64,000 nucleotides of DNA. It comes from Mycobacterium sp. GA-2829. GTDB taxonomy: Bacteria; Actinomycetota; Actinomycetes; Mycobacteriales; Mycobacteriaceae. The DNA lies in NCBI RefSeq assembly GCF_001499965.1, contig NZ_LQIT01000089.1:1-64000 (forward strand), given 5' to 3'. A model generated the notes under the pieces. It had not been told where the DNA came from and searched no databases. It worked only from the letters and a program-made list of their open reading frames with translations. Both the position numbers and the translations under genes were made by a program. This document shows, piece by piece, positions 7,789 to 17,258 of the stretch; position 1 is the first letter of the stretch, and every line of letters begins with the position of its first letter.

Positions 7789-8193
7789 TCACCAGGCGCG
7801 CAATGCGCACTGGGTTCCGCTGCCACCGTCGGACTGGACCACCACCACGTCGTCCACGGCGATCTCGCAGTGGAAGTTGGGCGGCACCCGTAGCGCACCG
7901 CTCGCGCTGACCAGCGCCCACTGCGTGGGGTCGGCCAGCCGGGTCTCGAACACCCACGGAACGCCCGGCTGCAGAGGTGTTTTCACGTTCGTCAGATACT
8001 TCGACGAATCGGCGTCGAAGTCGGCCTGACTCGGCGGTTCGGCGCCCAGATAGTAGATCTGCGCGAAGAGTTCGCTCTGCGCGACGACGGTGTAGGTCAC
8101 CTTGTGGCCGCCCTGTTCGGGTTCGGCGTGTGCCGTCACCGCGGCCGCCAACGCCGTCGAAGCCGCGAGAACCGATGCAATCACTGTCCGCAT
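7789..8193 (-). CDS. Secreted MmpS-like protein
   Basis: A protein of 134 aa with a clear signal peptide: MRT, a hydrophobic core VIASVLAASTALAAAVTAHA, and an AHA cleavage site near residue 22. The mature part follows the MmpS-type beta-sandwich pattern: HKVTYTVVAQ, IYYLG, GVPWVFETRL, FHCEIAVDDVVV and a final TQCALRAW, with two cysteines placed to form a disulfide. MmpS proteins are accessory partners of MmpL lipid exporters, but they normally keep an N-terminal membrane anchor and no mmpL lies nearby. It may be a free periplasmic relative. Function unknown. Confidence 0.65.
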   Translation of the reverse strand: MRTVIASVLAASTALAAAVTAHAEPEQGGHKVTYTVVAQSELFAQIYYLGAEPPSQADFDADSSKYLTNVKTPLQPGVPWVFETRLADPTQWALVSASGALRVPPNFHCEIAVDDVVVVQSDGGSGTQCALRAW

Positions 8194-8277
8194 GTCGGCT
8201 TCATCGACCGCCTTGCCTACCCCGTTACAGCCGTCTCATTCGCTGCGGCGGGCAGGTTAACGTGTTCGTCACACACA

Positions 8278-8293
8278 GTCATTCCCTAGAAAC
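8278..8293 (+). promoter_or_regulatory. Weak candidate GlnR site upstream of urtA
   Basis: GTCAT-N6-GAAAC resembles the GnnAC-N6-GnnAC spacing of actinobacterial GlnR boxes with one mismatch. It lies about 85 bases before the urtA start. Nitrogen control of urea uptake by GlnR is established in related bacteria, which makes the match worth testing, but the sequence alone is not decisive. Confidence 0.3.
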
Positions 8294-8376
8294 ACCGGCA
8301 ACTTAACGTGCCGATGCGGCACTGCTCACAGGGCCCGCGCGTGCCCCGCGCTGTTGACTTCAGGGAAAGGCTCCAT

Positions 8377-9642
8377 ATGCGACTACCAGGACGTTCCTCG
8401 CTCCACAGACCAGCGCTCGCCGCGGGCGCTCTGGTGGCCGTGACCAGCTTGTTGCTGGCAGGCTGTGGCAGCAAAGCCACCGACACCGAAGCCGCAGGTG
8501 CCGAGTCTTGCGTGGACACCTCCGGACCGAACATCAAGGTGGGCTCGCTGAACTCGCTGTCGGGCACCATGGCGATCTCCGAGGTCACCGTCCGCGACGC
8601 CATCAAACTCGCCGTCGACGAGATCAACGCCTCCGGTGGCGTCCTCGACAAGCAGATCCAGCTCATCGGTGAGGACGGGGCCTCGGAGCCGACCGTGTTC
8701 GCCGAGAAGGCCGAGAAACTCATCAGCAGCGACTGCGTCGCCGCGGTGTTCGGCGGGTGGACCTCCTCGAGCCGCAAGGCCATGCTGCCGGTGTTCGAGA
8801 GCGCCAACTCGCTGCTGTACTACCCGGTGCAGTACGAGGGCCTCGAAGCGTCGAAGAACATCTTCTACACCGGCGCCACCACCAACCAGCAGATCGTGCC
8901 CGCCCTGGACTACCTCAAGGAGAAGGGCACCAAATCGCTCTACCTGGTCGGCAGCGACTACGTGTTCCCGCAGACCGCCAACCGCATCATCAAGGCCTAC
9001 GCCGAGGCCAACGGCATCGAGATCAAGGGTGAGGACTACACGCCGCTGGGCTCGACGGACTTCTCCACCATCGTCAACAAGGTGCGCACCGCCGACGCCG
9101 ACGCGGTGTTCAACACCCTCAACGGCGATTCCAACGTCGCATTCTTCCGCGAGTACAAGAACGTGGGCCTGACCCCCGAGCAGATGCCGGTGGTGTCGGT
9201 GTCGATCGCCGAGGAAGAGGTCGGTGGTATCGGCGTGCAGAACGTCGCCGGTCAGCTGACGGCGTGGAACTACTACCAGACCATCGACACCCCGGTGAAC
9301 AAGGCGTTCGTCGAGGCGTACAAGAAGGCCTACGGCGCCAACAAGCCGACCTCCGATCCGATGGAAGCCGCGTACGTGTCGGTGTATCTGTGGAAGAACA
9401 CCGTCGAGAAGGCGAAGTCGTTCGACGTCAAGGCCATTCAGGAGAACGCGGGCGGTGTCTCGTTCGACGCCCCCGAAGGCAAGGTCACGATCGACGGCGA
9501 GAACCACCACATCACCAAGACCGCCCGCATCGGCGAGATCCGGCCCGACGGCTTGATCTACACGATCTGGGAGTCCCCCGGACCGATCGAGCCGGACCCG
9601 TACCTGAAGTCCTACCCGTGGGCCGCCGGCCTCTCCAGCTAG
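8377..9642 (+). CDS. urtA: Urea-type ABC transporter, substrate-binding lipoprotein
   Basis: A protein of 421 aa from the ATG at 8377, chosen for its AGGGAAAGG ribosome site and because it opens directly onto a lipoprotein signal. Basic start MRLPGRSS, hydrophobic core, then lipobox LLAGC with Cys30 as the lipidated residue. The mature protein is a periplasmic-binding fold of the Leu/Ile/Val-amide class (IKVGSLNSLSGTMAISE). The stretches AAVFGGWTSSSRKAMLPVFE and LLYYPVQYEGLE are characteristic of UrtA. It delivers urea or a short-chain amide to the UrtBC permease. First gene of urtABCDE, 7 bases before urtB. Confidence 0.92.
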   Translation: MRLPGRSSLHRPALAAGALVAVTSLLLAGCGSKATDTEAAGAESCVDTSGPNIKVGSLNSLSGTMAISEVTVRDAIKLAVDEINASGGVLDKQIQLIGEDGASEPTVFAEKAEKLISSDCVAAVFGGWTSSSRKAMLPVFESANSLLYYPVQYEGLEASKNIFYTGATTNQQIVPALDYLKEKGTKSLYLVGSDYVFPQTANRIIKAYAEANGIEIKGEDYTPLGSTDFSTIVNKVRTADADAVFNTLNGDSNVAFFREYKNVGLTPEQMPVVSVSIAEEEVGGIGVQNVAGQLTAWNYYQTIDTPVNKAFVEAYKKAYGANKPTSDPMEAAYVSVYLWKNTVEKAKSFDVKAIQENAGGVSFDAPEGKVTIDGENHHITKTARIGEIRPDGLIYTIWESPGPIEPDPYLKSYPWAAGLSS

Positions 9643-9649
9643 GTAGCAC

Positions 9650-10534
9650 GTGGACGTTCTGATCGGGCAGCTGGCAACAGGATTGAGCCTCGGCTCGATC
9701 CTGTTGCTGGCCGCGCTCGGGCTCTCGCTGACCTTCGGTCAGATGGGCGTCATCAACATGGCCCATGGTGAGTTCATCATGGCCGGCTGCTACACCGCCT
9801 ACGTGGTGCAGCAGATCGTCTCCAGCGCCGGTGCGTCGCTGCTGATCTCGCTGGTGGTGGGCTTCTTCGTGGGCGGCGCGATGGGCGCCCTGCTCGAGGT
9901 GACGCTGATCCAGAGGATGTACCACCGCCCGCTGGACACGCTGCTGGTCACCTTCGGCGTCGGGTTGATCCTGCAGCAGATCGCCCGCGACATCTTCGGC
10001 GCCCCCGCGGTGAACGTGATTGCGCCGTCGTGGCTTTCCGGCGGGGTGGAGATCCTCGGCGCGGTCGTGCCCAAGACCCGCATCTTCATCCTGGTGCTCG
10101 CGGTGGTGTGCGTCGCTGTGCTCGCCACGGTGCTCAAGACCAGCCCGATGGGCCGGCGCATCCGCGCGGTGGTCCAGAACCGCGATCTGGCCGAGACCAG
10201 CGGCATCTCGTCCCGCAGGACCGACATCACCACGTTCTTCATCGGATCCGGGCTGGCCGCGGTGGCCGGGGTCGCGCTCACCCTGATCGGCTCGACGAGC
10301 CCGACCACCGGGCAGAGCTTCCTGATCGACGCGTTCCTCGTCGTGGTGGTCGGCGGCCTCGGCCAGATCAAGGGCACCGTGATCGCCGCGCTGGCGCTGG
10401 GCTTCCTGAACTCGTTCATCGAGTACAACACCACCGCCTCGCTGGCCAAGGTCATCGTGTTCGTGATCATCGTGATCTTCCTGCAGGCGCGCCCCCAGGG
10501 TCTGTTCACCGTTCGGACAAGGAGTCTCGTATGA
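9650..10534 (+). CDS. urtB: Urea ABC transporter permease UrtB
   Basis: A protein of 294 aa starting at GTG. It is a LivH-type inner membrane permease with about eight hydrophobic segments and the typical opening LGSILLLAALGLSLTFGQMG followed by NMAHGEF. The C-terminal part has the FLIDAFLVVVVGGLGQIKGT motif of this family. It pairs with UrtC to form the channel. The end overlaps the urtC start by four bases (ATGA), indicating translational coupling. Confidence 0.92.
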   Translation: MDVLIGQLATGLSLGSILLLAALGLSLTFGQMGVINMAHGEFIMAGCYTAYVVQQIVSSAGASLLISLVVGFFVGGAMGALLEVTLIQRMYHRPLDTLLVTFGVGLILQQIARDIFGAPAVNVIAPSWLSGGVEILGAVVPKTRIFILVLAVVCVAVLATVLKTSPMGRRIRAVVQNRDLAETSGISSRRTDITTFFIGSGLAAVAGVALTLIGSTSPTTGQSFLIDAFLVVVVGGLGQIKGTVIAALALGFLNSFIEYNTTASLAKVIVFVIIVIFLQARPQGLFTVRTRSLV

Positions 10535-11634
10535 GGACACTGCTCGGGCGCTGGCAGACGTGGGCGGGTTTCGGGGTGGCGGCGGTGCTCCTGTTCGCGG
10601 TGGCGCCCGCGGTCCTGTCGGACTTCCGCCTCGGTCTGCTGGCCAAGTTCCTGTGTTTCGCGATCGTCGCGGTCGGCATCGGCCTGGCGTGGGGGCGTGG
10701 CGGCATGCTGGTCCTCGGCCAGGGGGTGTTCTTCGGCCTCGGCGGCTACATGATGGGCATGCACCTCAAGATCTCCGACGCGCAGTTGCGCGGAGATGAC
10801 GTCCCGGACTTCATGCAGATCGCCGGGGTACGCGAATTACCCGGCTACTGGGCGCCTTTCGCCTCCCCCGCCTTCACACTGCTGGCGATCGTACTGATCC
10901 CCACCGGTATCGCGGCGATACTCGGCTTCGGGGTGTTCAAACGCCGGGTCAAGGGCGCCTACTTCGCGATCCTGTCGCAGGCACTCGCCGCCGCGCTGGC
11001 CATCCTGCTGGTCGGTCAGACCGGTCTCGGCGGCAGCAACGGGCTGACGAATTTCCGGACGTTCTTCGGGTTCACGCTCAACGACCCGGTCAACAAGCAG
11101 ATGCTGTACTTCATCGCCGCCGGCGTCCTGCTCGTCGTCGTCGCGGTGGTGCGCCAGCTCATGCAGAGCCGCTACGGCGAGCTGCTGGTGGCGGTGCGCG
11201 ACGGTGAGGAGCGGGTCCGGTTCCTCGGCTACGACCCGGCGAACATCAAGGTCGTCGCCTACACCGTGGCCGCGTTGTTCGCCTCCATCGCGGGCGCGCT
11301 GTTCGCACCGATCGTCGGGTTCATGGCGCCGTCTCAGGTCGGCATCCTGCCGTCGATCGCGTTCCTCATCGGCGTCGCGATCGGCGGCCGCACCACTCTG
11401 CTCGGACCGGTGCTCGGCGCCATCGGCGTCGCGTGGGCCCAGACGCTGTTCTCCGAACGGTTCCCGTCGGAATGGATCTACGCCCAGGGCTTGATGTTCA
11501 TCGTGGTGGTCGGGTTCTTCCCGGCCGGCCTGGCCGGGCTCGGCGTGCTGCTCAAGCGGCGACGCCGCAAGGCCGCCGAATCCCCTGCGGCACAACCTGC
11601 TCCCGAACCCGAGACGGTGGGAGCCACCACATGA
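10531..11634 (+). CDS. urtC: Urea ABC transporter permease UrtC
   Basis: A protein of 367 aa from the ATG at 10531, which overlaps the urtB stop. Longer open frame upstream is the shadow of urtB. LivM-type permease: multiple membrane segments, GIGLAWGRGGMLVLGQGVFF near the N-terminus, and the C-terminal cytoplasmic coupling region with YGELLVAVRDGEERVRFLGY. It ends in a charged tail (KRRRRK). Forms the second half of the membrane channel; overlaps urtD by four bases. Confidence 0.92.
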   Translation: MRTLLGRWQTWAGFGVAAVLLFAVAPAVLSDFRLGLLAKFLCFAIVAVGIGLAWGRGGMLVLGQGVFFGLGGYMMGMHLKISDAQLRGDDVPDFMQIAGVRELPGYWAPFASPAFTLLAIVLIPTGIAAILGFGVFKRRVKGAYFAILSQALAAALAILLVGQTGLGGSNGLTNFRTFFGFTLNDPVNKQMLYFIAAGVLLVVVAVVRQLMQSRYGELLVAVRDGEERVRFLGYDPANIKVVAYTVAALFASIAGALFAPIVGFMAPSQVGILPSIAFLIGVAIGGRTTLLGPVLGAIGVAWAQTLFSERFPSEWIYAQGLMFIVVVGFFPAGLAGLGVLLKRRRRKAAESPAAQPAPEPETVGATT

Positions 11635-12458
11635 CCACCACCACCGACCGCGAGCCCGTCGCAGGCGGCAACGCCGGGATGGGTGCGCAGTACCTCGAAG
11701 TACGGGGCCTGACCGTCGATTTCGACGGCTTCAAGGCGGTCAGCGACGTCGACCTCACCCTGTTCCAGGGCGATCTGCGGTTCCTCATCGGACCCAACGG
11801 GGCGGGGAAGACCACCGTGATCGACGCGATCACCGGTCTGGTCTCGGCGACGGGGTCGGTCAACAAGTCCGGTGTCGAACTGCTCGGCAAGAAGGTGCAC
11901 CAGATCGCCAAACTCGGGGTGGGGCGCACGTTCCAGACGGCCAGTGTGTTCGAACAGCTGACGGTGCTGCAGAACCTGGACATCGCCGCGGGCGCCCACC
12001 GGTCGGCATGGACACTGCTGCGGCGACGGCGCGGGGTGTCACCGGCCATCGAGGAGGCGCTCGAGACCATCGGACTCACCGCGATGGCCGACAAACCCGC
12101 GGGCGTGCTCGCCCACGGGCAGAAGCAGTGGCTCGAGATCGGCATGCTGCTGGTGCAGAACGCCGACGTGCTGCTGCTCGACGAACCGGTCGCCGGGATG
12201 AGCACCGAGGAACGCGAGGAGACCGGAAACCTGTTGCGCCGCATCGGCGGTGAGCGCACCGTGGTCGTCGTCGAACACGACATGGACTTCATGCGCGCGT
12301 TCGCCACCTCGGTGACGGTGCTGGCCCGCGGTGAGGTGATCGCGGAGGGTTCCGTCGCCGACGTGCAGGCCAACCCCAAGGTGCAGGAGGTCTACCTCGG
12401 CACCGCCGCCGCCGGTGCGGACGGGATCGCCGACGACGCCCTCCCGGAAGGGGACTGA
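11631..12458 (+). CDS. urtD: Urea ABC transporter ATPase UrtD
   Basis: A protein of 275 aa from the ATG overlapping the urtC stop. ABC ATPase of the LivG class: Walker A GPNGAGKTT, a degenerate signature LAHGQKQWLEIG, Walker B ADVLLLDEPVAGM, and the switch-histidine region VVVVEHDMDFMR. The GRTFQTASVFEQLTVLQNL Q-loop region matches UrtD. It hydrolyses ATP on the cytoplasmic face to drive UrtBC. One base separates its stop from the urtE start. Confidence 0.92.
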   Translation: MTTTTDREPVAGGNAGMGAQYLEVRGLTVDFDGFKAVSDVDLTLFQGDLRFLIGPNGAGKTTVIDAITGLVSATGSVNKSGVELLGKKVHQIAKLGVGRTFQTASVFEQLTVLQNLDIAAGAHRSAWTLLRRRRGVSPAIEEALETIGLTAMADKPAGVLAHGQKQWLEIGMLLVQNADVLLLDEPVAGMSTEEREETGNLLRRIGGERTVVVVEHDMDFMRAFATSVTVLARGEVIAEGSVADVQANPKVQEVYLGTAAAGADGIADDALPEGD

Positions 12459-12459
12459 C

Positions 12460-13152
<693 letters not shown>

Positions 13153-13173
13153 GGCAGGCTACTGTCAGGCGGT

Positions 13174-14331
13174 ATGAGAGCCGTCACATGTGAACGCGGT
13201 GCCCTGTCGGTCGTCGACGTCCCCACCCCGCGGCCGGCCAAGGGTCAGCTGCTGCTCGAGGTGCGGCGCTGCGGGATCTGTGGATCCGATCTGCACGCCA
13301 AGGACCACGCCGACGAGCTGACGCCGGTGATGGATCAGCTCGGCTACCCGGACTTCATGCGCGGGGACACGCCCGTGATCCTCGGCCACGAATTCTGCGG
13401 TGAGGTCGCCGAACGCGGTAAAGGCGTCGGCAAGCAATTCAAGGCCGGCACCCCGGTGGTGTCGTTCCCGATGGTGCGGGGTGCCGACGGCATCCACCTC
13501 ACCGGGCTCTCCCCCAAGGCGCCCGGCGGTTTCGCCGAGAACGTGCTGGCCGAGGCGTCGATGAGCTTCGCCGTTCCCAACGGCCTCGACCTCGACACCG
13601 CGGCGCTGACCGAACCGATGGCCGTCGCGCTGCATGCGGTGCGGCGCAGCGAGATCCGCAAACGCGACGTCGCGATCGTGATCGGCTGCGGACCCGTCGG
13701 CCTCGCCGTCATCTGCCACCTCAAGGCGCTCGGCGTGCACACCATCGTCGCCAGCGACTTCTCCGCCGCCCGCCGCACGCTGGCCACCCGCTGCGGCGCC
13801 CACATCGTCGTCGACCCCGCCGTGGACTCCCCCTACGAGGCCACCGGGCTGCGCGGCGCCATCACCAAGGCACCCGACCTCTACGAACTCGGCGTCGGCT
13901 CGATGGAGAAGCTGCGCCGCGTCCCGGGCTGGTCACACCTCTACCGCGCCGCCGAAGCGCTCGGCGCCGCCGGACCCAAACGGCCCATCGTGTTCGAATG
14001 CGTGGGTCTGCCCGGGATGATCGACGGCGTCATCGCCGCCGCGCCGCTGCAGTCGCGCGTGATCGTCGTCGGCGTCTGCATGGGCGAGGACCGCATCCAG
14101 CCGACGATGGCCAACGCCAAGGAGATCGACCTGCGGTTCGTGTTCGCCTACACGCCGCTGGAATTCCGCGACACCCTGCACATGCTGGCCGACGGCGACC
14201 TCGACGTGTCCCCGCTCATCACCGGAACCGTCGGACTCGACGGGGTGGCAGCCGCATTCGAGGCGCTGGGCGCGGCGGAGTCCCACGCCAAGATCCTCAT
14301 CGACCCCCGCAGCACCGCGGTCACGCCCTAG
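13174..14331 (+). CDS. Zinc-binding alcohol dehydrogenase (MDR family)
   Basis: A protein of 385 aa. GroES-like catalytic domain at the N-terminus with RRCGICGSDLHAKDH (catalytic zinc cysteine) and ILGHEFCGEV (His-Glu ligands). The structural four-cysteine zinc lobe appears to be missing. Rossmann domain with VIGCGPVGLAVICHLKALG. It would oxidise or reduce an alcohol/aldehyde with NAD(P). It follows urtE closely on the same strand, but a link to urea uptake is not obvious. Its stop and that of hisS overlap through a shared CTAG. Confidence 0.85.
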   Translation: MRAVTCERGALSVVDVPTPRPAKGQLLLEVRRCGICGSDLHAKDHADELTPVMDQLGYPDFMRGDTPVILGHEFCGEVAERGKGVGKQFKAGTPVVSFPMVRGADGIHLTGLSPKAPGGFAENVLAEASMSFAVPNGLDLDTAALTEPMAVALHAVRRSEIRKRDVAIVIGCGPVGLAVICHLKALGVHTIVASDFSAARRTLATRCGAHIVVDPAVDSPYEATGLRGAITKAPDLYELGVGSMEKLRRVPGWSHLYRAAEALGAAGPKRPIVFECVGLPGMIDGVIAAAPLQSRVIVVGVCMGEDRIQPTMANAKEIDLRFVFAYTPLEFRDTLHMLADGDLDVSPLITGTVGLDGVAAAFEALGAAESHAKILIDPRSTAVTP

Positions 14332-15584
14332 CCCAGACGCGAAACCACTTCGGCCACAACGGCGTCCCGCACCACCTCGACCTGGTCGCCGGTGCCGAGG
14401 TCCTTGACCTTCACCGCGCTGACGCCGGGGTCGGCGATCAACGCGATCGACGCGCCGGTGCGGTCGGCGGCCTTGAGCGCGGCCTTGAGGCTGCGGTCGC
14501 CGTAGGCCACGTCGACGCGGACACCGGCGCGGCGCAGCTCGGCGGCCAGCACCGCGGCGTCGACTTTCGCCTCCGGCCCGGACGGGATGCAGTACACGTC
14601 GATCCGCGCGGCCTCCCCCGCGGCCTTGCCCTCGGCGCGCAGCGCGAGCAGGGTGCGGTCCACCCCGAGCCCGAACCCGATGCCCGACACGTCCTGCCCG
14701 CCGAGCTGGCGCATCAGACCGTCGTAGCGACCACCGCCGCCGATCCCCGACTGCGCCCCGAGGCCGTCGTGGACGAATTCGAACGTGGTCTTGGTGTAGT
14801 AGTCCAGCCCGCGCACCATTCGCGGATTGATCACGTACGGCACGTCCAGCGCCTTCAGGTGCGCCTGCACGGTCTCGAAATGCTTTTTCGCGCTGTCGGA
14901 CAGGTGGTCGAGCATGACCGGCGCATCGGCGGTCATCTCGCGCACGTGGGGCCGTTTGTCGTCGAGCACCCGCAGCGGGTTGATCTCCGCGCGTCGCCGG
15001 GTCTCCTCGTCGAGGTCGAGCTTGAACAGGAAGTTCTGCAACAGTTCCCGGTACTGCGGCCGGCAGGTGTCGTCCCCCAGCGAGGTGATCTCGAGCCGGA
15101 AACCGGACAGGCCCAGCGACCGGAACCCCGCGTCGGCGACGGCGATGACCTCGGCGTCGAGCGCAGGGTCGTCGACGCCGATGGCCTCCACACCGACCTG
15201 CTGCAGCTGCCGGTAGCGCCCCGCCTGGGGACGCTCGTAGCGGAAGAACGGACCCGAGTAGCAGAGCTTGACCGGCAGGGCGCCACGGTCGAGCCGGTGC
15301 TGGATCACCGCGCGGATCACCCCGGCGGTGCCCTCGGGGCGCAGCGTCACGGAGCGGTCGCCGCGGTCGGCGAAGGTGTACATCTCCTTGGACACCACAT
15401 CGGTCGACTCACCCACACCGCGGGCGAACAGCGCGGTGTCCTCGAAGATCGGCAGCTCCACATCGCCGTATCCGGCGCGGCGCGCGGCGGTCAGCAGCCC
15501 GTCACGGACGGCGACGAACTGCGCCGACTCGGGCGGGAGGTAGTCCGGGACGCCCTTGGGTGCCTGGAACGCGGTGTCGGTCAC
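14328..15584 (-). CDS. hisS: Histidyl-tRNA synthetase
   Basis: A protein of 418 aa, normal length for a bacterial class II HisRS. Motif 2 FFRYERPQAGRYRQ, the HisRS signature GGGGRYDGLMRQLGG, and motif 3 GIGFGLGVDRTLLAL are all present, with a C-terminal anticodon-binding domain (IDVYCIPSGPEAK onward). It charges tRNA-His in the cytoplasm. The start overlaps the stop of the upstream metallo-hydrolase gene by four bases, as in the M. tuberculosis Rv2581c-hisS pair. Confidence 0.97.
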   Translation of the reverse strand: MTDTAFQAPKGVPDYLPPESAQFVAVRDGLLTAARRAGYGDVELPIFEDTALFARGVGESTDVVSKEMYTFADRGDRSVTLRPEGTAGVIRAVIQHRLDRGALPVKLCYSGPFFRYERPQAGRYRQLQQVGVEAIGVDDPALDAEVIAVADAGFRSLGLSGFRLEITSLGDDTCRPQYRELLQNFLFKLDLDEETRRRAEINPLRVLDDKRPHVREMTADAPVMLDHLSDSAKKHFETVQAHLKALDVPYVINPRMVRGLDYYTKTTFEFVHDGLGAQSGIGGGGRYDGLMRQLGGQDVSGIGFGLGVDRTLLALRAEGKAAGEAARIDVYCIPSGPEAKVDAAVLAAELRRAGVRVDVAYGDRSLKAALKAADRTGASIALIADPGVSAVKVKDLGTGDQVEVVRDAVVAEVVSRLG

Positions 15585-16246
15585 AGAGTGAGCCCTTCGA
15601 GGAACGGGTTGGCGCGGCGTTCGGTGCCGATCGTGGACTTCGGCCCGTGTCCGGGCAGCACCACGGTGTCGTCATCGAGCACCAGCAGTTTGGTCAGGAT
15701 GGAGCCGAGCAGATCGCGGCCGCTGCCGCCGGGCAGGTCGGTGCGACCCACCGAGTTGCGGAACAGGGTGTCGCCGGTCAACGCGACCTGCGAGCGGTCG
15801 GCGGCCAGGCGGAACACCACCGACCCCTTGGTGTGGCCGGGTGTGTGATCGACGGTGACCGTCATCTCGCCGAGGTCGAGGACCTCGCCGTCGCGCTGCA
15901 GTTCGACCACCTGTTTCGGCTCGCGGAACAGGGCCCCGAGGAGCAGCTGCCCCACCTTGGGGCCGAACCCCTTGATCGGATCGGTCAGCATGAACCGGTC
16001 ATCGGGGTGGATATAGGCCGGGCATCCGTAGGTGTCGGCCACCTTCTGCGCCGACCAGATGTGGTCGATGTGGCCGTGGGTCAACAGCACCGCCGCCGGG
16101 GTCAGGCGGTGTTCGTCGAGGACGCGGCGCAGCGGGGCCATCGCCCGCTGACCCGGATCAACGACGATCGCGTCCGAACCCGGCCGCTGAGCGAGCACGT
16201 AGCAGTTGCACGCCAACATGCCCGCCGGGAATCCGGTGATCAACAC
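15581..16246 (-). CDS. MBL-fold metallo-hydrolase (Rv2581c-like, glyoxalase II family)
   Basis: A protein of 221 aa from the GTG at 16246 (VLITGFPAGMLACNCYVL), which matches the start I recall for Rv2581c; the longer open frame would run toward ppiB. The zinc site is complete: LTHGHIDH (HxHxDH), HTPGHTKGSVV and GDTLF. It resembles hydroxyacylglutathione hydrolase, but mycobacteria use mycothiol, so the true thioester substrate is uncertain. Cotranscribed with hisS. Confidence 0.88.
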   Translation of the reverse strand: MLITGFPAGMLACNCYVLAQRPGSDAIVVDPGQRAMAPLRRVLDEHRLTPAAVLLTHGHIDHIWSAQKVADTYGCPAYIHPDDRFMLTDPIKGFGPKVGQLLLGALFREPKQVVELQRDGEVLDLGEMTVTVDHTPGHTKGSVVFRLAADRSQVALTGDTLFRNSVGRTDLPGGSGRDLLGSILTKLLVLDDDTVVLPGHGPKSTIGTERRANPFLEGLTL

Positions 16247-16379
16247 GTATCCCAGTTTCCCATGCCGGTCGGGGTGTCCCGTTCCAGCGGGTCGTTCACC
16301 AGACACTCAGCAACTTTTGGCACACTCGGTGCCGACCGGACGCGGCTTTCAGACCGCGCAGACGAGGAGGACAGCGGCG

Positions 16380-17258
16380 GTGCCGACGAACGAACAGCGA
16401 CGCGAGGCGGCCAAACGCAAACTGGAACGCCAGCTCGAACGGCGGGCCGAGCGGGCCCGGAAACGCCGGATCGCGACGATCGCCGGGTCGGCGGTGGCCG
16501 CGGTCGTGGTCATCGGTGCCATCGTGGCGACCGTCGTGCTCAACAACGGCGATTCCTCGGACACCACCGCCTCGGCAAGCACCCCCACGCCCGGCACCTC
16601 GGCCCCGGGTGAACCGACCGCCGAGGGGCAGCTGCCCGCCTTCGCCCCGCCGGAGGGACTCGGCGCCGACTGCCAGTACCCGGCCTCCGGCGAGCCGAGC
16701 AAGCCGGTCAACGCGCCGCGTACCGGCCAGGTGCCCACCGACCCCGCCGAGGTCAGCGTCAGCATGTCGACCAACCAGGGCAATCTGGGCCTGCTGCTCG
16801 ACAATGCCAAGGCGCCGTGCACGGTCAACAGCTTCGCCAGCCTCGCCCAGCAGGGCTACTTCAACGACACGCCGTGCCACCGGCTGACCACCACCCCGTC
16901 GTTGTCGGTGCTGCAGTGCGGCGATCCGACCGGTAAGGGCACCGGTGGACCGGGCTACAAGTTCGCCAACGAGTACCCGACCAACCAGTACCAGCCCGAC
17001 GATCCGGCGCTGCAGGAAGCGGTGCTCTACCCGCGCGGCACGATCGCGATGGCCAACGCCGGCGCCAACACCAACGGCAGCCAGTTCTTCCTGGTCTACC
17101 AGGACTCCCAACTGCCGCCCGGGTACACCGTGTTCGGCCGCATCGACGACACCGGGCTGGCCACGCTGGACAAGATCGCCGCCGACGGCGTCAAGGGCGG
17201 CGGACCCGACGGTGCGCCCGCCACCGACGTCCAGGTCAAGTCGATCCTGCTCGACTGA
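16380..17258 (+). CDS. ppiB: Membrane-anchored cyclophilin peptidyl-prolyl isomerase
   Basis: A protein of 292 aa from the GTG at 16380, preceded by GAGGAGG. The N-terminus is a very basic coiled segment (RREAAKRKLERQLERRAERA) followed by one transmembrane helix (about residues 40-60), a Thr/Pro-rich linker, and a cyclophilin domain. Domain landmarks are NSFASLAQQGYFNDTPCHRL, LQCGDPTGKGTGGPGYKF and NTNGSQFFLVY. It would assist folding outside the membrane. Orthologous to Rv2582 by position. It is followed by a second cyclophilin whose start lies in its stop codon. Confidence 0.93.
   Translation: MPTNEQRREAAKRKLERQLERRAERARKRRIATIAGSAVAAVVVIGAIVATVVLNNGDSSDTTASASTPTPGTSAPGEPTAEGQLPAFAPPEGLGADCQYPASGEPSKPVNAPRTGQVPTDPAEVSVSMSTNQGNLGLLLDNAKAPCTVNSFASLAQQGYFNDTPCHRLTTTPSLSVLQCGDPTGKGTGGPGYKFANEYPTNQYQPDDPALQEAVLYPRGTIAMANAGANTNGSQFFLVYQDSQLPPGYTVFGRIDDTGLATLDKIAADGVKGGGPDGAPATDVQVKSILLD

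Noticed and set aside
8352..8357. TTGACT-like -35 box just before urtA
   Set aside because: It is only about 20 bases from the start codon, leaving no room for a -10 and leader. Probably chance.
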